A stretch of DNA of 64,000 bases from Algoriphagus sp. NG3 (GTDB lineage Bacteria; Bacteroidota; Bacteroidia; Cytophagales; Cyclobacteriaceae): assembly GCF_034119865.1 (NCBI RefSeq), contig NZ_CP139421.1:248001-312000 (forward strand), given 5' to 3'. The translations under genes were made by a program, and so were the position numbers. Under the pieces are notes generated by a model. It saw nothing but the letters and a program-made list of their open reading frames with translations, searched no databases and had not been told where the DNA came from. This document shows, piece by piece, positions 28,228 through 35,958 of the stretch. The number at the start of each line of letters is the position of its first letter. The stretch's first letter is position 1.

Positions 28228-29310
28228 TTGGATTTACTTAGAACAAGGAAATATAGCACGGGAAATCAATACCTGATAGGTATTGTACTTATTGTGTTGA
28301 CCACTGTTTTGTGCTTTTTCTCCGTTGACTTCATAGGCTATAGGGCAGTAGCACTTATACTTTTAGTGGTGGTTTCATTAAACGCAGTTTTATTTGATAT
28401 TTTCCCTGTATTGCTATCTGCACTGTTAAGTGCATTGATTTGGAATTTCTTTTTTATCCCTCCCATTCTTACTTTACACATAGGCACACCGGAAGACGGA
28501 TTAATGTTTCTGATGTACTTTGTAATAGCTTCTATCAATGCCGTTTTGACATATAAAATCCGTGAAGTAGAACGAAAAGAAAGGGACGAAGAAGAAAAAG
28601 CGAAAGCAATCAAACTTTACAATACTTTACTTAATTCACTCTCGCATGAGTTGAGAACCCCCATTTCCACAATCATCGGAGCTATTGATACCATACAGGT
28701 CAACCAAACAAAACTCTCTGAAAACAGCAGGAATGAATTGTATTCGGAAATAGAAATCGCTGGCTATCGTTTGAACAGGCAAGTTGAAAACCTTTTGAGC
28801 ATGAGCCGGCTGGAAGCGGGTTTTATTCAGCCTAAAAAAGATTGGTGTGATCTAAGCGAAGTTATATTTACTGCGATTAAGGACAATAAGGAGGACGCCA
28901 AGGATCATTCTATTGCATTCAATCCGAATGAAAATTTGCCATTGTTTAAGCTGGATAGGGGGCTGATAGAGCAAATAGTCCATAATTTAATTCATAATGC
29001 CTTGCAGCATACACCTGAGAATTCTTCGGTAAAAATTGAAGTCAGCAACAGTGACACAACTTGTATTATTCAAATTTCAGACGACGGCAAAGGTTTCCCG
29101 GACAATGAAATTGGTTTTGTTTTTGACAAGTTTTACCGTCTGGACCACACATCAACAGGCGGCACGGGATTAGGGCTCTCTATCGTGAAGGGTTTTACTG
29201 AAGCAATGAACGGGGTGATATATTTAGAAAATGTACCGGAAAGCGGTGCAAAGTTCACCCTTGAAATTCCCTGTGAATTTTCTCAAAAAGCGGATTTGGA
29301 AAATGAATAA
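28228..29310 (+). CDS. Short KdpD-like sensor histidine kinase
   Basis: I place the start at TTG 28228 (360 residues). The frame is open back to a GTG at 28141, but that stretch contains the -7 box TAACTTTG and the operator repeats. The protein has four membrane helices of the KdpD DUF4118 type (LIGIVLIVLTTVLCFFSV through MFLMYFVIASINAVLTY), a HisKA domain with His140 in SLSHELRTP, and an ATPase domain with NLIHNALQHTP, DDGKGFP and GTGLGLSIVKGF. It lacks the ~400-residue cytosolic KdpD/USP sensor domain of classical KdpD. It overlaps the response-regulator gene by 8 bases. It probably senses potassium or turgor through the membrane domain alone. Confidence 0.85.
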   Translation: MDLLRTRKYSTGNQYLIGIVLIVLTTVLCFFSVDFIGYRAVALILLVVVSLNAVLFDIFPVLLSALLSALIWNFFFIPPILTLHIGTPEDGLMFLMYFVIASINAVLTYKIREVERKERDEEEKAKAIKLYNTLLNSLSHELRTPISTIIGAIDTIQVNQTKLSENSRNELYSEIEIAGYRLNRQVENLLSMSRLEAGFIQPKKDWCDLSEVIFTAIKDNKEDAKDHSIAFNPNENLPLFKLDRGLIEQIVHNLIHNALQHTPENSSVKIEVSNSDTTCIIQISDDGKGFPDNEIGFVFDKFYRLDHTSTGGTGLGLSIVKGFTEAMNGVIYLENVPESGAKFTLEIPCEFSQKADLENE

Positions 29311-29980
29311 AGCAGAAATACTTGTAATAGATGATGAACCGCAAATAAGGAAGCTGCTTCAAATTATCCTGGAGAGCAACGATTATAAAGTAGTTCAGGC
29401 AAGCTCAGGGAGAGAAGGATTAGTTTTGGCCGCCAACCATCCTCCCGACCTGATTTTATTGGATATTGGGTTACCTGACAAAAGCGGACACGGGATATTA
29501 AAAGAGTTAAGAGAGTGGTACAACAATCCTATTATTATACTTTCAGTGCAGGACAACGAGTCCGATATTGTTTCCGCCCTGGACAACGGAGCCGCTGACT
29601 ATTTAACCAAACCCTTTCGCTCAGGGGAATTATTGGCCAGGATACGTTCTGCCATTCGCAGAAGCCAGAATACAGATAACAACTCAACTTTAACCTGCGG
29701 TGATATCGAAATAGATTTTGTAGCCCGAGTTGTAACAAGAAAAGGCGGAACAGTTAAACTTACTTCCACCGAATATAATTTATTGGCATTGTTTGCCAGG
29801 AACGAAGGCAAGGTTTTAACGCACCAGTTTCTTTTGAAGGAAATTTGGGGGTACAGTTACCAAACCGAAACTCAATATTTACGGGTATTTGTCGGCACAC
29901 TTCGCAAGAAATTGGAAGATAACCCAAACAATCCTCAACATATACTTACTGAAAGTGGGGTTGGTTATCGGTTTGAATAG
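29303..29980 (+). CDS. KdpE-like response regulator (OmpR family)
   Basis: I chose the ATG at 29303 (225 residues, the usual KdpE length), which overlaps the kinase stop in ATGAATAA. The receiver domain carries VIDDEPQIRKLL, phospho-acceptor Asp54 in LILLDIGLP, and the conserved Lys in YLTKPF. The C-terminal winged helix is OmpR-type (KLTSTEYNLLALFARNEGKV, then ETQYLRVFVGTLRKKLEDNP and GVGYRFE). It should bind tandem repeats with an 11-bp period, which exist before both transcription units of this module. Confidence 0.9.
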   Translation: MNKAEILVIDDEPQIRKLLQIILESNDYKVVQASSGREGLVLAANHPPDLILLDIGLPDKSGHGILKELREWYNNPIIILSVQDNESDIVSALDNGAADYLTKPFRSGELLARIRSAIRRSQNTDNNSTLTCGDIEIDFVARVVTRKGGTVKLTSTEYNLLALFARNEGKVLTHQFLLKEIWGYSYQTETQYLRVFVGTLRKKLEDNPNNPQHILTESGVGYRFE

Positions 29981-29981
29981 T

Positions 29982-30017
29982 CTTTATAAAATCTTTATGC
30001 AGGGTGAATAAACCTTG
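29982..30017 (+). promoter_or_regulatory. Second promoter with tandem CTTTAT operator, before the small ORF and trkH
   Basis: CTTTAT at 29982 and at 29993 repeat with an 11-bp period. The 17-mer CTTTATAAAATCTTTAT differs at two positions from the one at 28181. AAACCTTG (30010-30017) sits at exactly the offset where the first promoter has TAACTTTG. The weaker -7 box fits an activator-dependent promoter with a leader of about 50 bases. Confidence 0.6.
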
Positions 30018-30070
30018 ATTTTTTACATATCCCTTACCTCTGACCTTTGTGGCATCAAAATGTCACGAAA

Positions 30071-30226
30071 ATGAAATGGGATTTTTTCTACGATGAGGAT
30101 GACAGTAAGCCTTACGAATCTTTTGAAGATTGGTATAAGGACATCAAGTATTTGATTGTTCCTACTATCCTCATGCTAGTGTCGGGGGCTGCTGTTTACA
30201 TCTACTTCCGGTTTTTCCATTTCTAA
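30071..30226 (+). CDS. 51-residue single-helix membrane peptide upstream of trkH
   Basis: ATG at 30071 opens a 51-codon frame ending TAA at 30226, 20 bp before trkH. The translation starts MKWDFFYDEDDSKPYESF, an acidic and aromatic N-terminus. It then carries one hydrophobic helix (YLIVPTILMLVSGAAVYIYF, residues ~27-46) and ends RFFHF. It fills the space between promoter and trkH, so it is probably translated with it. Small single-helix subunits accompany other potassium pumps (KdpF stabilises KdpABC), but no sequence relationship to KdpF is claimed. Function unknown; the frame is convincing by position and composition. Confidence 0.65.
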   Translation: MKWDFFYDEDDSKPYESFEDWYKDIKYLIVPTILMLVSGAAVYIYFRFFHF

Positions 30227-30246
30227 TTTATCAGATCAATCTAAAA

Positions 30247-31641
30247 ATGGAACTAGAACACAAGTTGTCCGATGGCAACGGAAAGAAAGCCAACGCTGGC
30301 AAACGGTATCAATTCATAAAACGATACCGGAGATTTCAACTATCGCTTTCACCACAGCAGAATTTGCTTTATGGCTTTCTGACTTACACGTTTATTGGTT
30401 GGCTTCTATTGTGCTTGCCATCCTTTCACAAGCAAGCGGTTTCAGCATTAGACAGCTTGTTTATTGCCACTTCAGCAATTTCAACGACAGGATTGGTAAC
30501 GGTAAGCGTTTTTGACACTTACAACTGGCTCGGCCAGTTAGTGGTGATGTTACTGTTTCAGATTGGGGGTATAGGATATATGACATTCACTTCCTTTGTT
30601 TTACTCTCCAAGAAAAGTCCATTGACGCATTGGCATCAACGCGTGTTGAACGCAGAATTTTCCATGCCTAAAGGGTTTGAAATCAAGGATTTTTTGAAGT
30701 CAGTCATCATCTTTACCATTGTTATAGAAACGCTGGGGGCATTAAGTTTTTATATAGCATTCACACAAGCAGGAGTTGATCATAATTTTGCGATTTGGAG
30801 CAGTGTTTATCATAGTGTTTCGGCATTCTGTACGGCAGGTTTCGGTCTGTATAATGACAGTTTTGAGCAATTTGCCGACAACTCATTTATAAATACTATA
30901 ATTTCCGTTTTGGCCATCTGTGGCTCTTTGGGTTTTATTGTTGTTACGGACTTATGGAATCGGATTTCAGGTAAAGCAACGGCAATTACCTACACTACAA
31001 AAACAATATTCGGAGTAATTACCTTATTGCTAACAATCGGCACTTTTATGATTTACTTTTTTGAGCCATCTGTAAGTCATATAGGAGAAAATAAATTAAT
31101 GGCTTCTTTTTTTCAGTCAATGACCGCACTGACCACCGTTGGATTTAATACGGTTCCGCTTGGTAGTTTTTCTTTGGGCGTGATGCTGGTGGTTATTTTT
31201 CTTATGTATGTAGGTGCTTCTCCATCGGGGACGGGCGGAGGAATGAAGTCAACTACATTAACAGCTTTAATCGCGATAATGTGGAACAGGATAAGAAATA
31301 ACAAACAGGTCACGTTTTTTGGGAAAGTCATTCCACTTGAAAGACTTTATGTGGCTACATCTGTCTTTATGCTGTATGCTTCAGTGATTTTTATCTCCAC
31401 CTTTCTATTGGCAATGACCGAAGAGTTTCCGCTACACCAGATACTTTTTGAGACCACATCAGCCATAGGGACAGTGGGATTAAGCACGGGAATTACAGGG
31501 AACCTGACCGCCTGGGGAAAGGTGGTTATTATTTTTGTAATGTTTGTTGGTAGATTAGGGGTTTTAACTTTTGGATTGGCAATTCTTGCCAGACGGAAAG
31601 AAATTATAGAGAGAGCAGATGAAGGCGATTTGGCAGTTTAA
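30247..31641 (+). CDS. TrkH/KtrB-family potassium channel subunit
   Basis: This 464-residue polytopic membrane protein has four MPM (membrane-pore-membrane) repeats. The pore glycines are visible in all four filters: STTGLVTVS, CTAGFGLYN, TTVGFNTVP and GTVGLSTGI. The extension GTGGGMKSTT after the third pore is the intramembrane loop that gates KtrB/TrkH. It moves potassium (or Na+/K+) into the cell together with a cytosolic TrkA/KtrA ring; none is encoded in the window. It overlaps the porin gene by 23 bases and lies downstream of the KdpE-type operator. Confidence 0.93.
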   Translation: MELEHKLSDGNGKKANAGKRYQFIKRYRRFQLSLSPQQNLLYGFLTYTFIGWLLLCLPSFHKQAVSALDSLFIATSAISTTGLVTVSVFDTYNWLGQLVVMLLFQIGGIGYMTFTSFVLLSKKSPLTHWHQRVLNAEFSMPKGFEIKDFLKSVIIFTIVIETLGALSFYIAFTQAGVDHNFAIWSSVYHSVSAFCTAGFGLYNDSFEQFADNSFINTIISVLAICGSLGFIVVTDLWNRISGKATAITYTTKTIFGVITLLLTIGTFMIYFFEPSVSHIGENKLMASFFQSMTALTTVGFNTVPLGSFSLGVMLVVIFLMYVGASPSGTGGGMKSTTLTALIAIMWNRIRNNKQVTFFGKVIPLERLYVATSVFMLYASVIFISTFLLAMTEEFPLHQILFETTSAIGTVGLSTGITGNLTAWGKVVIIFVMFVGRLGVLTFGLAILARRKEIIERADEGDLAV

Positions 31642-32731
31642 TAGTATCCTCCTGTTGAGTTTGTTGAGTTTCAAGCTTGCAGCACAGGTGGACAGTGTAT
31701 GGAGTCAAAAACCCACCTTGGAAATTTCGGGATTTGGGGATGTGTTTTATGTATATGATTTCAACAAACCAACAGGGACAGAAAGACAACCTTTTTTATA
31801 TAACCACAACAGGCACAACGAATTTAATTTGAATTTAGGGCTGATAAAGGTGGGGTTGGAGCATACAAAGTACAGAGCCAACCTGGCGCTGCAAACGGGA
31901 ACTTATGCTAACGACAATTATGCGGCAGAACCTGGACTCTTGAAAAACATCTTTGAAGCGAACATTGGAGTAGCACTGAACAGGGATAATACTCTCTGGC
32001 TGGATGCAGGGGTTTTACCTTCTCATATTGGTTTTGAAAGTGCTGTTTCTATGGATAATTGGACTATGACGCGATCCCTGTTGGCCGAAAATTCCCCGTA
32101 CTTTCTGACAGGGGCAAAATTGACTTTTAACCCGAAACAAAAATGGGAAATCGCAGGTTTGATTGTGAATGGTTGGCAAAGAATACAGCGACTTGAAGGG
32201 AATTCCTTGCCCTCTTTTGGCACTCAGATAAATTACAGTCCTACAGAGAAAGTGACCTTAAATTGGAGCACTTTTATTGGCACCGATACGCCAGATGAAA
32301 CCAGGCGCATGAGGTATTTCAATAATCTTTACGGCCAATTTCAATTCACGGAAAAGTTTGGTCTGATCACAGGTTTTGACATTGGGACACAGCAGAGGGT
32401 AAAGGGTAGTTCAGCTTATGACTTCTGGCTAAGCCCAGTTATTATCGGACAGTATGCCATCAATCGAAACTGGAAAACTGCAATAAGAGCAGAGTATTAC
32501 CAGGATAAGACAGGCGTTATTATCCCAACAGAAATAAAGGACGGATTCAAGACAACAGGGCTTTCTCTGAATCTTGACTACTCTCCGGCTCAGAACATTA
32601 TGTGCAGACTTGAAGGACGATGGTTAAGCAGTGAAAACAACTTTTTCGAAACTTCCACCGCACCAACAAATCATAACTTTATCATCGGGACATCTATTGC
32701 AATCAAATTTTCTGAGGTAATTAGGAAGTAG
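31619..32731 (+). CDS. Outer-membrane beta-barrel porin (OmpL/bbp2-like)
   Basis: This 370-residue protein has a signal peptide (MKAIWQFNSILLLSLLSFKL, cleavage after AAQ) and an alternating aromatic barrel pattern (ISGFGDVFYVYDFNKP, FNLNLGLIKVGLEHTKYRAN, NWSTFIGTD, LSLNLDYSPAQNIMCRLEGR). It resembles the porins found next to kdp operons in Bacteroidota (recalled association). Its 23-base overlap with trkH implies translational coupling. It probably lets ions pass the outer membrane to feed the inner-membrane transporter. Confidence 0.8.
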   Translation: MKAIWQFNSILLLSLLSFKLAAQVDSVWSQKPTLEISGFGDVFYVYDFNKPTGTERQPFLYNHNRHNEFNLNLGLIKVGLEHTKYRANLALQTGTYANDNYAAEPGLLKNIFEANIGVALNRDNTLWLDAGVLPSHIGFESAVSMDNWTMTRSLLAENSPYFLTGAKLTFNPKQKWEIAGLIVNGWQRIQRLEGNSLPSFGTQINYSPTEKVTLNWSTFIGTDTPDETRRMRYFNNLYGQFQFTEKFGLITGFDIGTQQRVKGSSAYDFWLSPVIIGQYAINRNWKTAIRAEYYQDKTGVIIPTEIKDGFKTTGLSLNLDYSPAQNIMCRLEGRWLSSENNFFETSTAPTNHNFIIGTSIAIKFSEVIRK

Positions 32732-33139
32732 GTTCAGGTAGGCATGAAAGGATGTATAGGGACAGTCGTTGCCATAATTCTATGGAAAGGTACGGGTAGA
32801 ATTTCCTTGCCTCACCCGTTAGGATTGTGGTGTGAAGACTACATTTTGTAAGTATTCAACGACAAGCGGTCTTTGTCAAATTGGTGAAAACATGAACTAT
32901 ACCCAAGGATTATCGCTGGTTTTCATGCCTTATAGCATGGGCATATCAAGCAGCTTGTCTGGAGTTTTTTGGTTGGAACCCTAATTGTGGCTTCAAAATA
33001 ATCAGAGCCGCTTAGATCCTATAAAAATCAGAAATACTGGCATGTATCTGTTCTATGTTTGCGGTCATGCTTTGATAGGGTCTTTGTAGCCGGATTCATT
33101 GAAACAACAGGAATTTCTTTTTGCTAAATCCACACTAAC
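32732..33139 (+). promoter_or_regulatory. 408-bp gene-free leader of the carbon cluster, with a -7 box
   Basis: No credible gene is present. A perfect Bacteroidota -7 box TATGTTTG lies at 33054-33061, about 80 bp before the fbaB start. It falls between an imperfect inverted pair, AGATCCTAT (near 33014) and ATAGGGTCT (near 33076). No FNR-type or KdpE-type site was recognised. Confidence 0.4.
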
Positions 33140-34195
33140 ATGAAGACTAAACTTGCTGAATTATTAGGAGACGAGCTGGAATATCTACTAGGTCACGAAT
33201 GCGACACCATAGATAAAAAACTTCTACAATTGCCCTCGGAAAACTTTGTAGATCAGGTTTTTCTATATAGCAATAGAAATTCCCAGGTACTTCGAAATTT
33301 AAATTTGCTGTTCGGTACCGGGAGATTGGGAGGGACAGGTTATTTATCTATTCTTCCGGTAGATCAGGGGATAGAGCACTCTGCAGGAAGTGCCTTCGCC
33401 CCAAATCCCATATTTTTTGATCCGGAGAACATCATCAAGCTTGCCATAGAATCAGGGTGTAATGCCGTGGCTACCACGATGGGTTCACTCGCAATCCTCT
33501 CTAGGAAGTATGCCCATAAGATCCCGTTTATAGCCAAACTAAACCACAATGAGTTGCTAACATTCCCCAATAAGCACAATCAAATCATGTTTGGGTCAGT
33601 CGATGAGGCTTGGGGTTTGGGAGCGGCTGCAGTGGGAGCGACCGTTTATTTTGGGGCTGAAGAGTCAAATAGGCAAATCATGGAAGTTTCATCAGCTTTT
33701 GAGCGGGCACACGAATTGGGCATGGCCACCATTTTGTGGTGCTATACCAGAAATGAAGCTTTCGAAAAAGGCGGCACCAATTACGAGACTGCTGCTGATC
33801 TCACAGGACAGGCTAATCATCTGGGAGTAACGATCCAGGCAGATATTATCAAACAAAAGTTGCCTACTACCAATCGCGGATTTACTGCGGTGGGTTTTGG
33901 CAAATCAGACCCGGCAATGTATGACAAGCTCAGTAGTGAGCACCCCATAGACTTATGCCGATATCAAGTAGCAAACTGTTATATGGGTAAAATTGGGCTG
34001 ATCAATTCAGGAGGTGCATCTATAGGTGAGGGAGATATGGAGGAAGCTATCAAAACGGCAATAATCAACAAGCGTGCAGGCGGAATGGGTTTGATTATGG
34101 GGAGAAAGGCTTTTCAAAGACCAATGAAGGAAGGGATTATGTTGTTGAATAAAGTTCAAGATGTATATCTCAATTCGGAGATAACAATTGCCTAG
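33140..34195 (+). CDS. fbaB: Class I fructose-bisphosphate aldolase (DhnA type)
   Basis: At 351 residues it has the length of Escherichia coli FbaB (350), and by memory it matches closely along its whole length: [20 protein letters not shown], the [19 protein letters not shown] block, [31 protein letters not shown] [11 protein letters not shown], and the end [18 protein letters not shown]. Class I enzymes use a Schiff-base Lys and need no metal. In E. coli FbaB is the gluconeogenic/stationary-phase isozyme. It opens a long same-strand cluster of sugar-phosphate genes. Confidence 0.96.
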   Translation: MKTKLAELLGDELEYLLGHECDTIDKKLLQLPSENFVDQVFLYSNRNSQVLRNLNLLFGTGRLGGTGYLSILPVDQGIEHSAGSAFAPNPIFFDPENIIKLAIESGCNAVATTMGSLAILSRKYAHKIPFIAKLNHNELLTFPNKHNQIMFGSVDEAWGLGAAAVGATVYFGAEESNRQIMEVSSAFERAHELGMATILWCYTRNEAFEKGGTNYETAADLTGQANHLGVTIQADIIKQKLPTTNRGFTAVGFGKSDPAMYDKLSSEHPIDLCRYQVANCYMGKIGLINSGGASIGEGDMEEAIKTAIINKRAGGMGLIMGRKAFQRPMKEGIMLLNKVQDVYLNSEITIA

Positions 34196-34310
34196 TCCTT
34201 TTGAAGCCCCTTTGATTAAATTGACGGAGCACCTATTGCTTCAGGATTGCAGCTGTGGACTTACATGATCCAACTGCTGTTTCAATTAATAAAAAGCAAG
34301 CATAAGAATT

Positions 34311-35039
34311 ATGTCAGATACGATGAATAATTATAAAGCAATTATATTGGATATGGACGGTGTGGTCACACTGACCGCCATGCTACATGCGGAGGCATGG
34401 AAGCAGATGTTTGATGGATTTTTGAGGGAAAGGAAAGGAAATGACTTTCAGCCTTTGGTGATCAAAACGGACTACAAGCGGCACATCGACGGTATACCAA
34501 GATTCGATGGCGTACGTAATTTTTTGGCCTCAAGGCAAATAGAGCTTCCGGAGGGTCACTACGAAGACGGTGCTGACAAAGAGTCTGTCTATGGTTTGGG
34601 GAATCGCAAAAATGTGATTTTCAGGGAGCTGGTTGAGACCAAAGGAGCACATATCTATGATGATGCCTTAGAGATGCTGGAGAAATGGAAGAAGGCAGAA
34701 CTCAAGTTGGCGATTATTTCCTCCAGCAGAAATTGCAGATATATTATTGAAGCTGCCGGTCTCACTGAAATGTTTGACGCTAGGGTAGATGGAGAAACGA
34801 TGGGTGAGGAGGGGCTTTCAGGCAAGCCGGAACCTGATATTTTTCTCAAGGCCTGTGAGCTTCTGGAGGTGGAGCCTCAAGAAGCAATGATCTTGGAAGA
34901 TTCTATTGCTGGAATATCAGCAGGTAAGAAAGGCGGATTTGCACAAGTGGTGGGGGTGGCAAGACATGGAGATGAGAGTGAGTTGGAAGAGGCTGGAGCA
35001 GATAGTATTGTAAAAAAACTGACTGAGCTAAAACTATGA
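34311..35039 (+). CDS. Beta-phosphoglucomutase-like HAD hydrolase
   Basis: This 242-residue protein has HAD motif I ILDMDGVVTLTA (nucleophile and acid/base Asp pair), motif II Ser in LAIISSSRNC, motif III Lys in GKPEPDIFLKA and motif IV LEDSIAGISAG. The cap segment DYKRHIDGIPRFDGVRNFLA matches the beta-phosphoglucomutase group. It would convert beta-glucose 1-phosphate, the product of an inverting GH65 phosphorylase, to glucose 6-phosphate. It overlaps otsB by 4 bases (ATGA). The HAD-OtsB-GH65 order equals the domain order in mycobacterial OtsB1 (from memory). Confidence 0.88.
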   Translation: MSDTMNNYKAIILDMDGVVTLTAMLHAEAWKQMFDGFLRERKGNDFQPLVIKTDYKRHIDGIPRFDGVRNFLASRQIELPEGHYEDGADKESVYGLGNRKNVIFRELVETKGAHIYDDALEMLEKWKKAELKLAIISSSRNCRYIIEAAGLTEMFDARVDGETMGEEGLSGKPEPDIFLKACELLEVEPQEAMILEDSIAGISAGKKGGFAQVVGVARHGDESELEEAGADSIVKKLTELKL

Positions 35040-35851
35040 ATGAACTATTGGACACCAAACCGTATGTAGATCTTCCTGATGCATTGGAGTATTTTAATGA
35101 AATAGCAAAAAAACTTGAAGGACAAAGGCCGATCCTTTTTCTAGACTATGATGGGACACTGACTCCCATCGTATCTAATCCTGAAGATGCCGTTCTATCG
35201 CCTGAAACAAAAGAAATAGTACAGGATTTAGCGGAGAAAATCACCATAGCTCTTATCAGTGGACGTGACCGGAAAAACGTGGAATCCCTTATTGGTCTAC
35301 CAAATGTGATCTATGCCGGTAGCCATGGTTTCGATATCACAGGTCCAAATGGTATGGAGAAGCAACATGAGAAAGGTCAAGATGTACTGCCTGCTTTGGA
35401 TGAAGCAGAGCGCAGTCTAAAAGACAGTTTGGCAAACATATCGGGGGTGCAGGTGGAGCGTAAAAAGTATGCCATAGCAGTGCATTATAGAAATGTTGAA
35501 AAAGAGTTTGTACAGCAAGTAAAAACGGCTGTCTCAAAAGAAATTGAAAAACAGCCAGAACTAAAAAAGGGGAAGGGGAAGAAAATTCGAGAGCTTAAAC
35601 CAGATATAGATTGGCATAAGGGCAAAGCTCTTTTGTGGTTGTTGGAAGAATTAAGTTCTAAAACGGATCAACTCTTCCCGGTTTTCATAGGGGATGATAT
35701 TACTGATGAAGATGCTTTTCAGGCAATTCAGGATAGGGGCATCGGAATTATAGTAGGATCTCATGAGACAGAGACTGCAGCGTCCTACAGTTTGGAAAAT
35801 GTGGAAGATGTCAATCTGTTTTTAAAGGAACTAAAAAAAATGCTGAACTGA
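35036..35851 (+). CDS. otsB: Trehalose-6-phosphate phosphatase
   Basis: This 271-residue HAD-type phosphatase has motif I FLDYDGTLTPI, ISGRDRKNVESLIGLPNVIY with AGSHGFDI (the OtsB signature), a Lys-rich stretch GKGKKIRELKPDIDWHKGKA, and motif IV GDDITDEDAFQAI. It removes phosphate from trehalose 6-phosphate. No otsA (synthase) occurs in the window, so the substrate must come from elsewhere or the enzyme may serve another disaccharide phosphate. It is coupled to the preceding HAD gene by a 4-base overlap and is 107 bp before the GH65 gene. Confidence 0.93.
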   Translation: MNELLDTKPYVDLPDALEYFNEIAKKLEGQRPILFLDYDGTLTPIVSNPEDAVLSPETKEIVQDLAEKITIALISGRDRKNVESLIGLPNVIYAGSHGFDITGPNGMEKQHEKGQDVLPALDEAERSLKDSLANISGVQVERKKYAIAVHYRNVEKEFVQQVKTAVSKEIEKQPELKKGKGKKIRELKPDIDWHKGKALLWLLEELSSKTDQLFPVFIGDDITDEDAFQAIQDRGIGIIVGSHETETAASYSLENVEDVNLFLKELKKMLN

Positions 35852-35958
35852 GAGAAATGAAATAAATACACTTAAGAAATTAAATCTATAGTCGGATCCC
35901 AGGTGGTGTTCAATAGATTTTTCTGTTTCAATAACTGCTAAACCATTTCAGGATACAC

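Noticed and set aside
32892..32984. 30-codon frame in the leader of fbaB
   Set aside because: There is no start context, no distinctive composition, and it ends far from fbaB, so coding cannot be supported.
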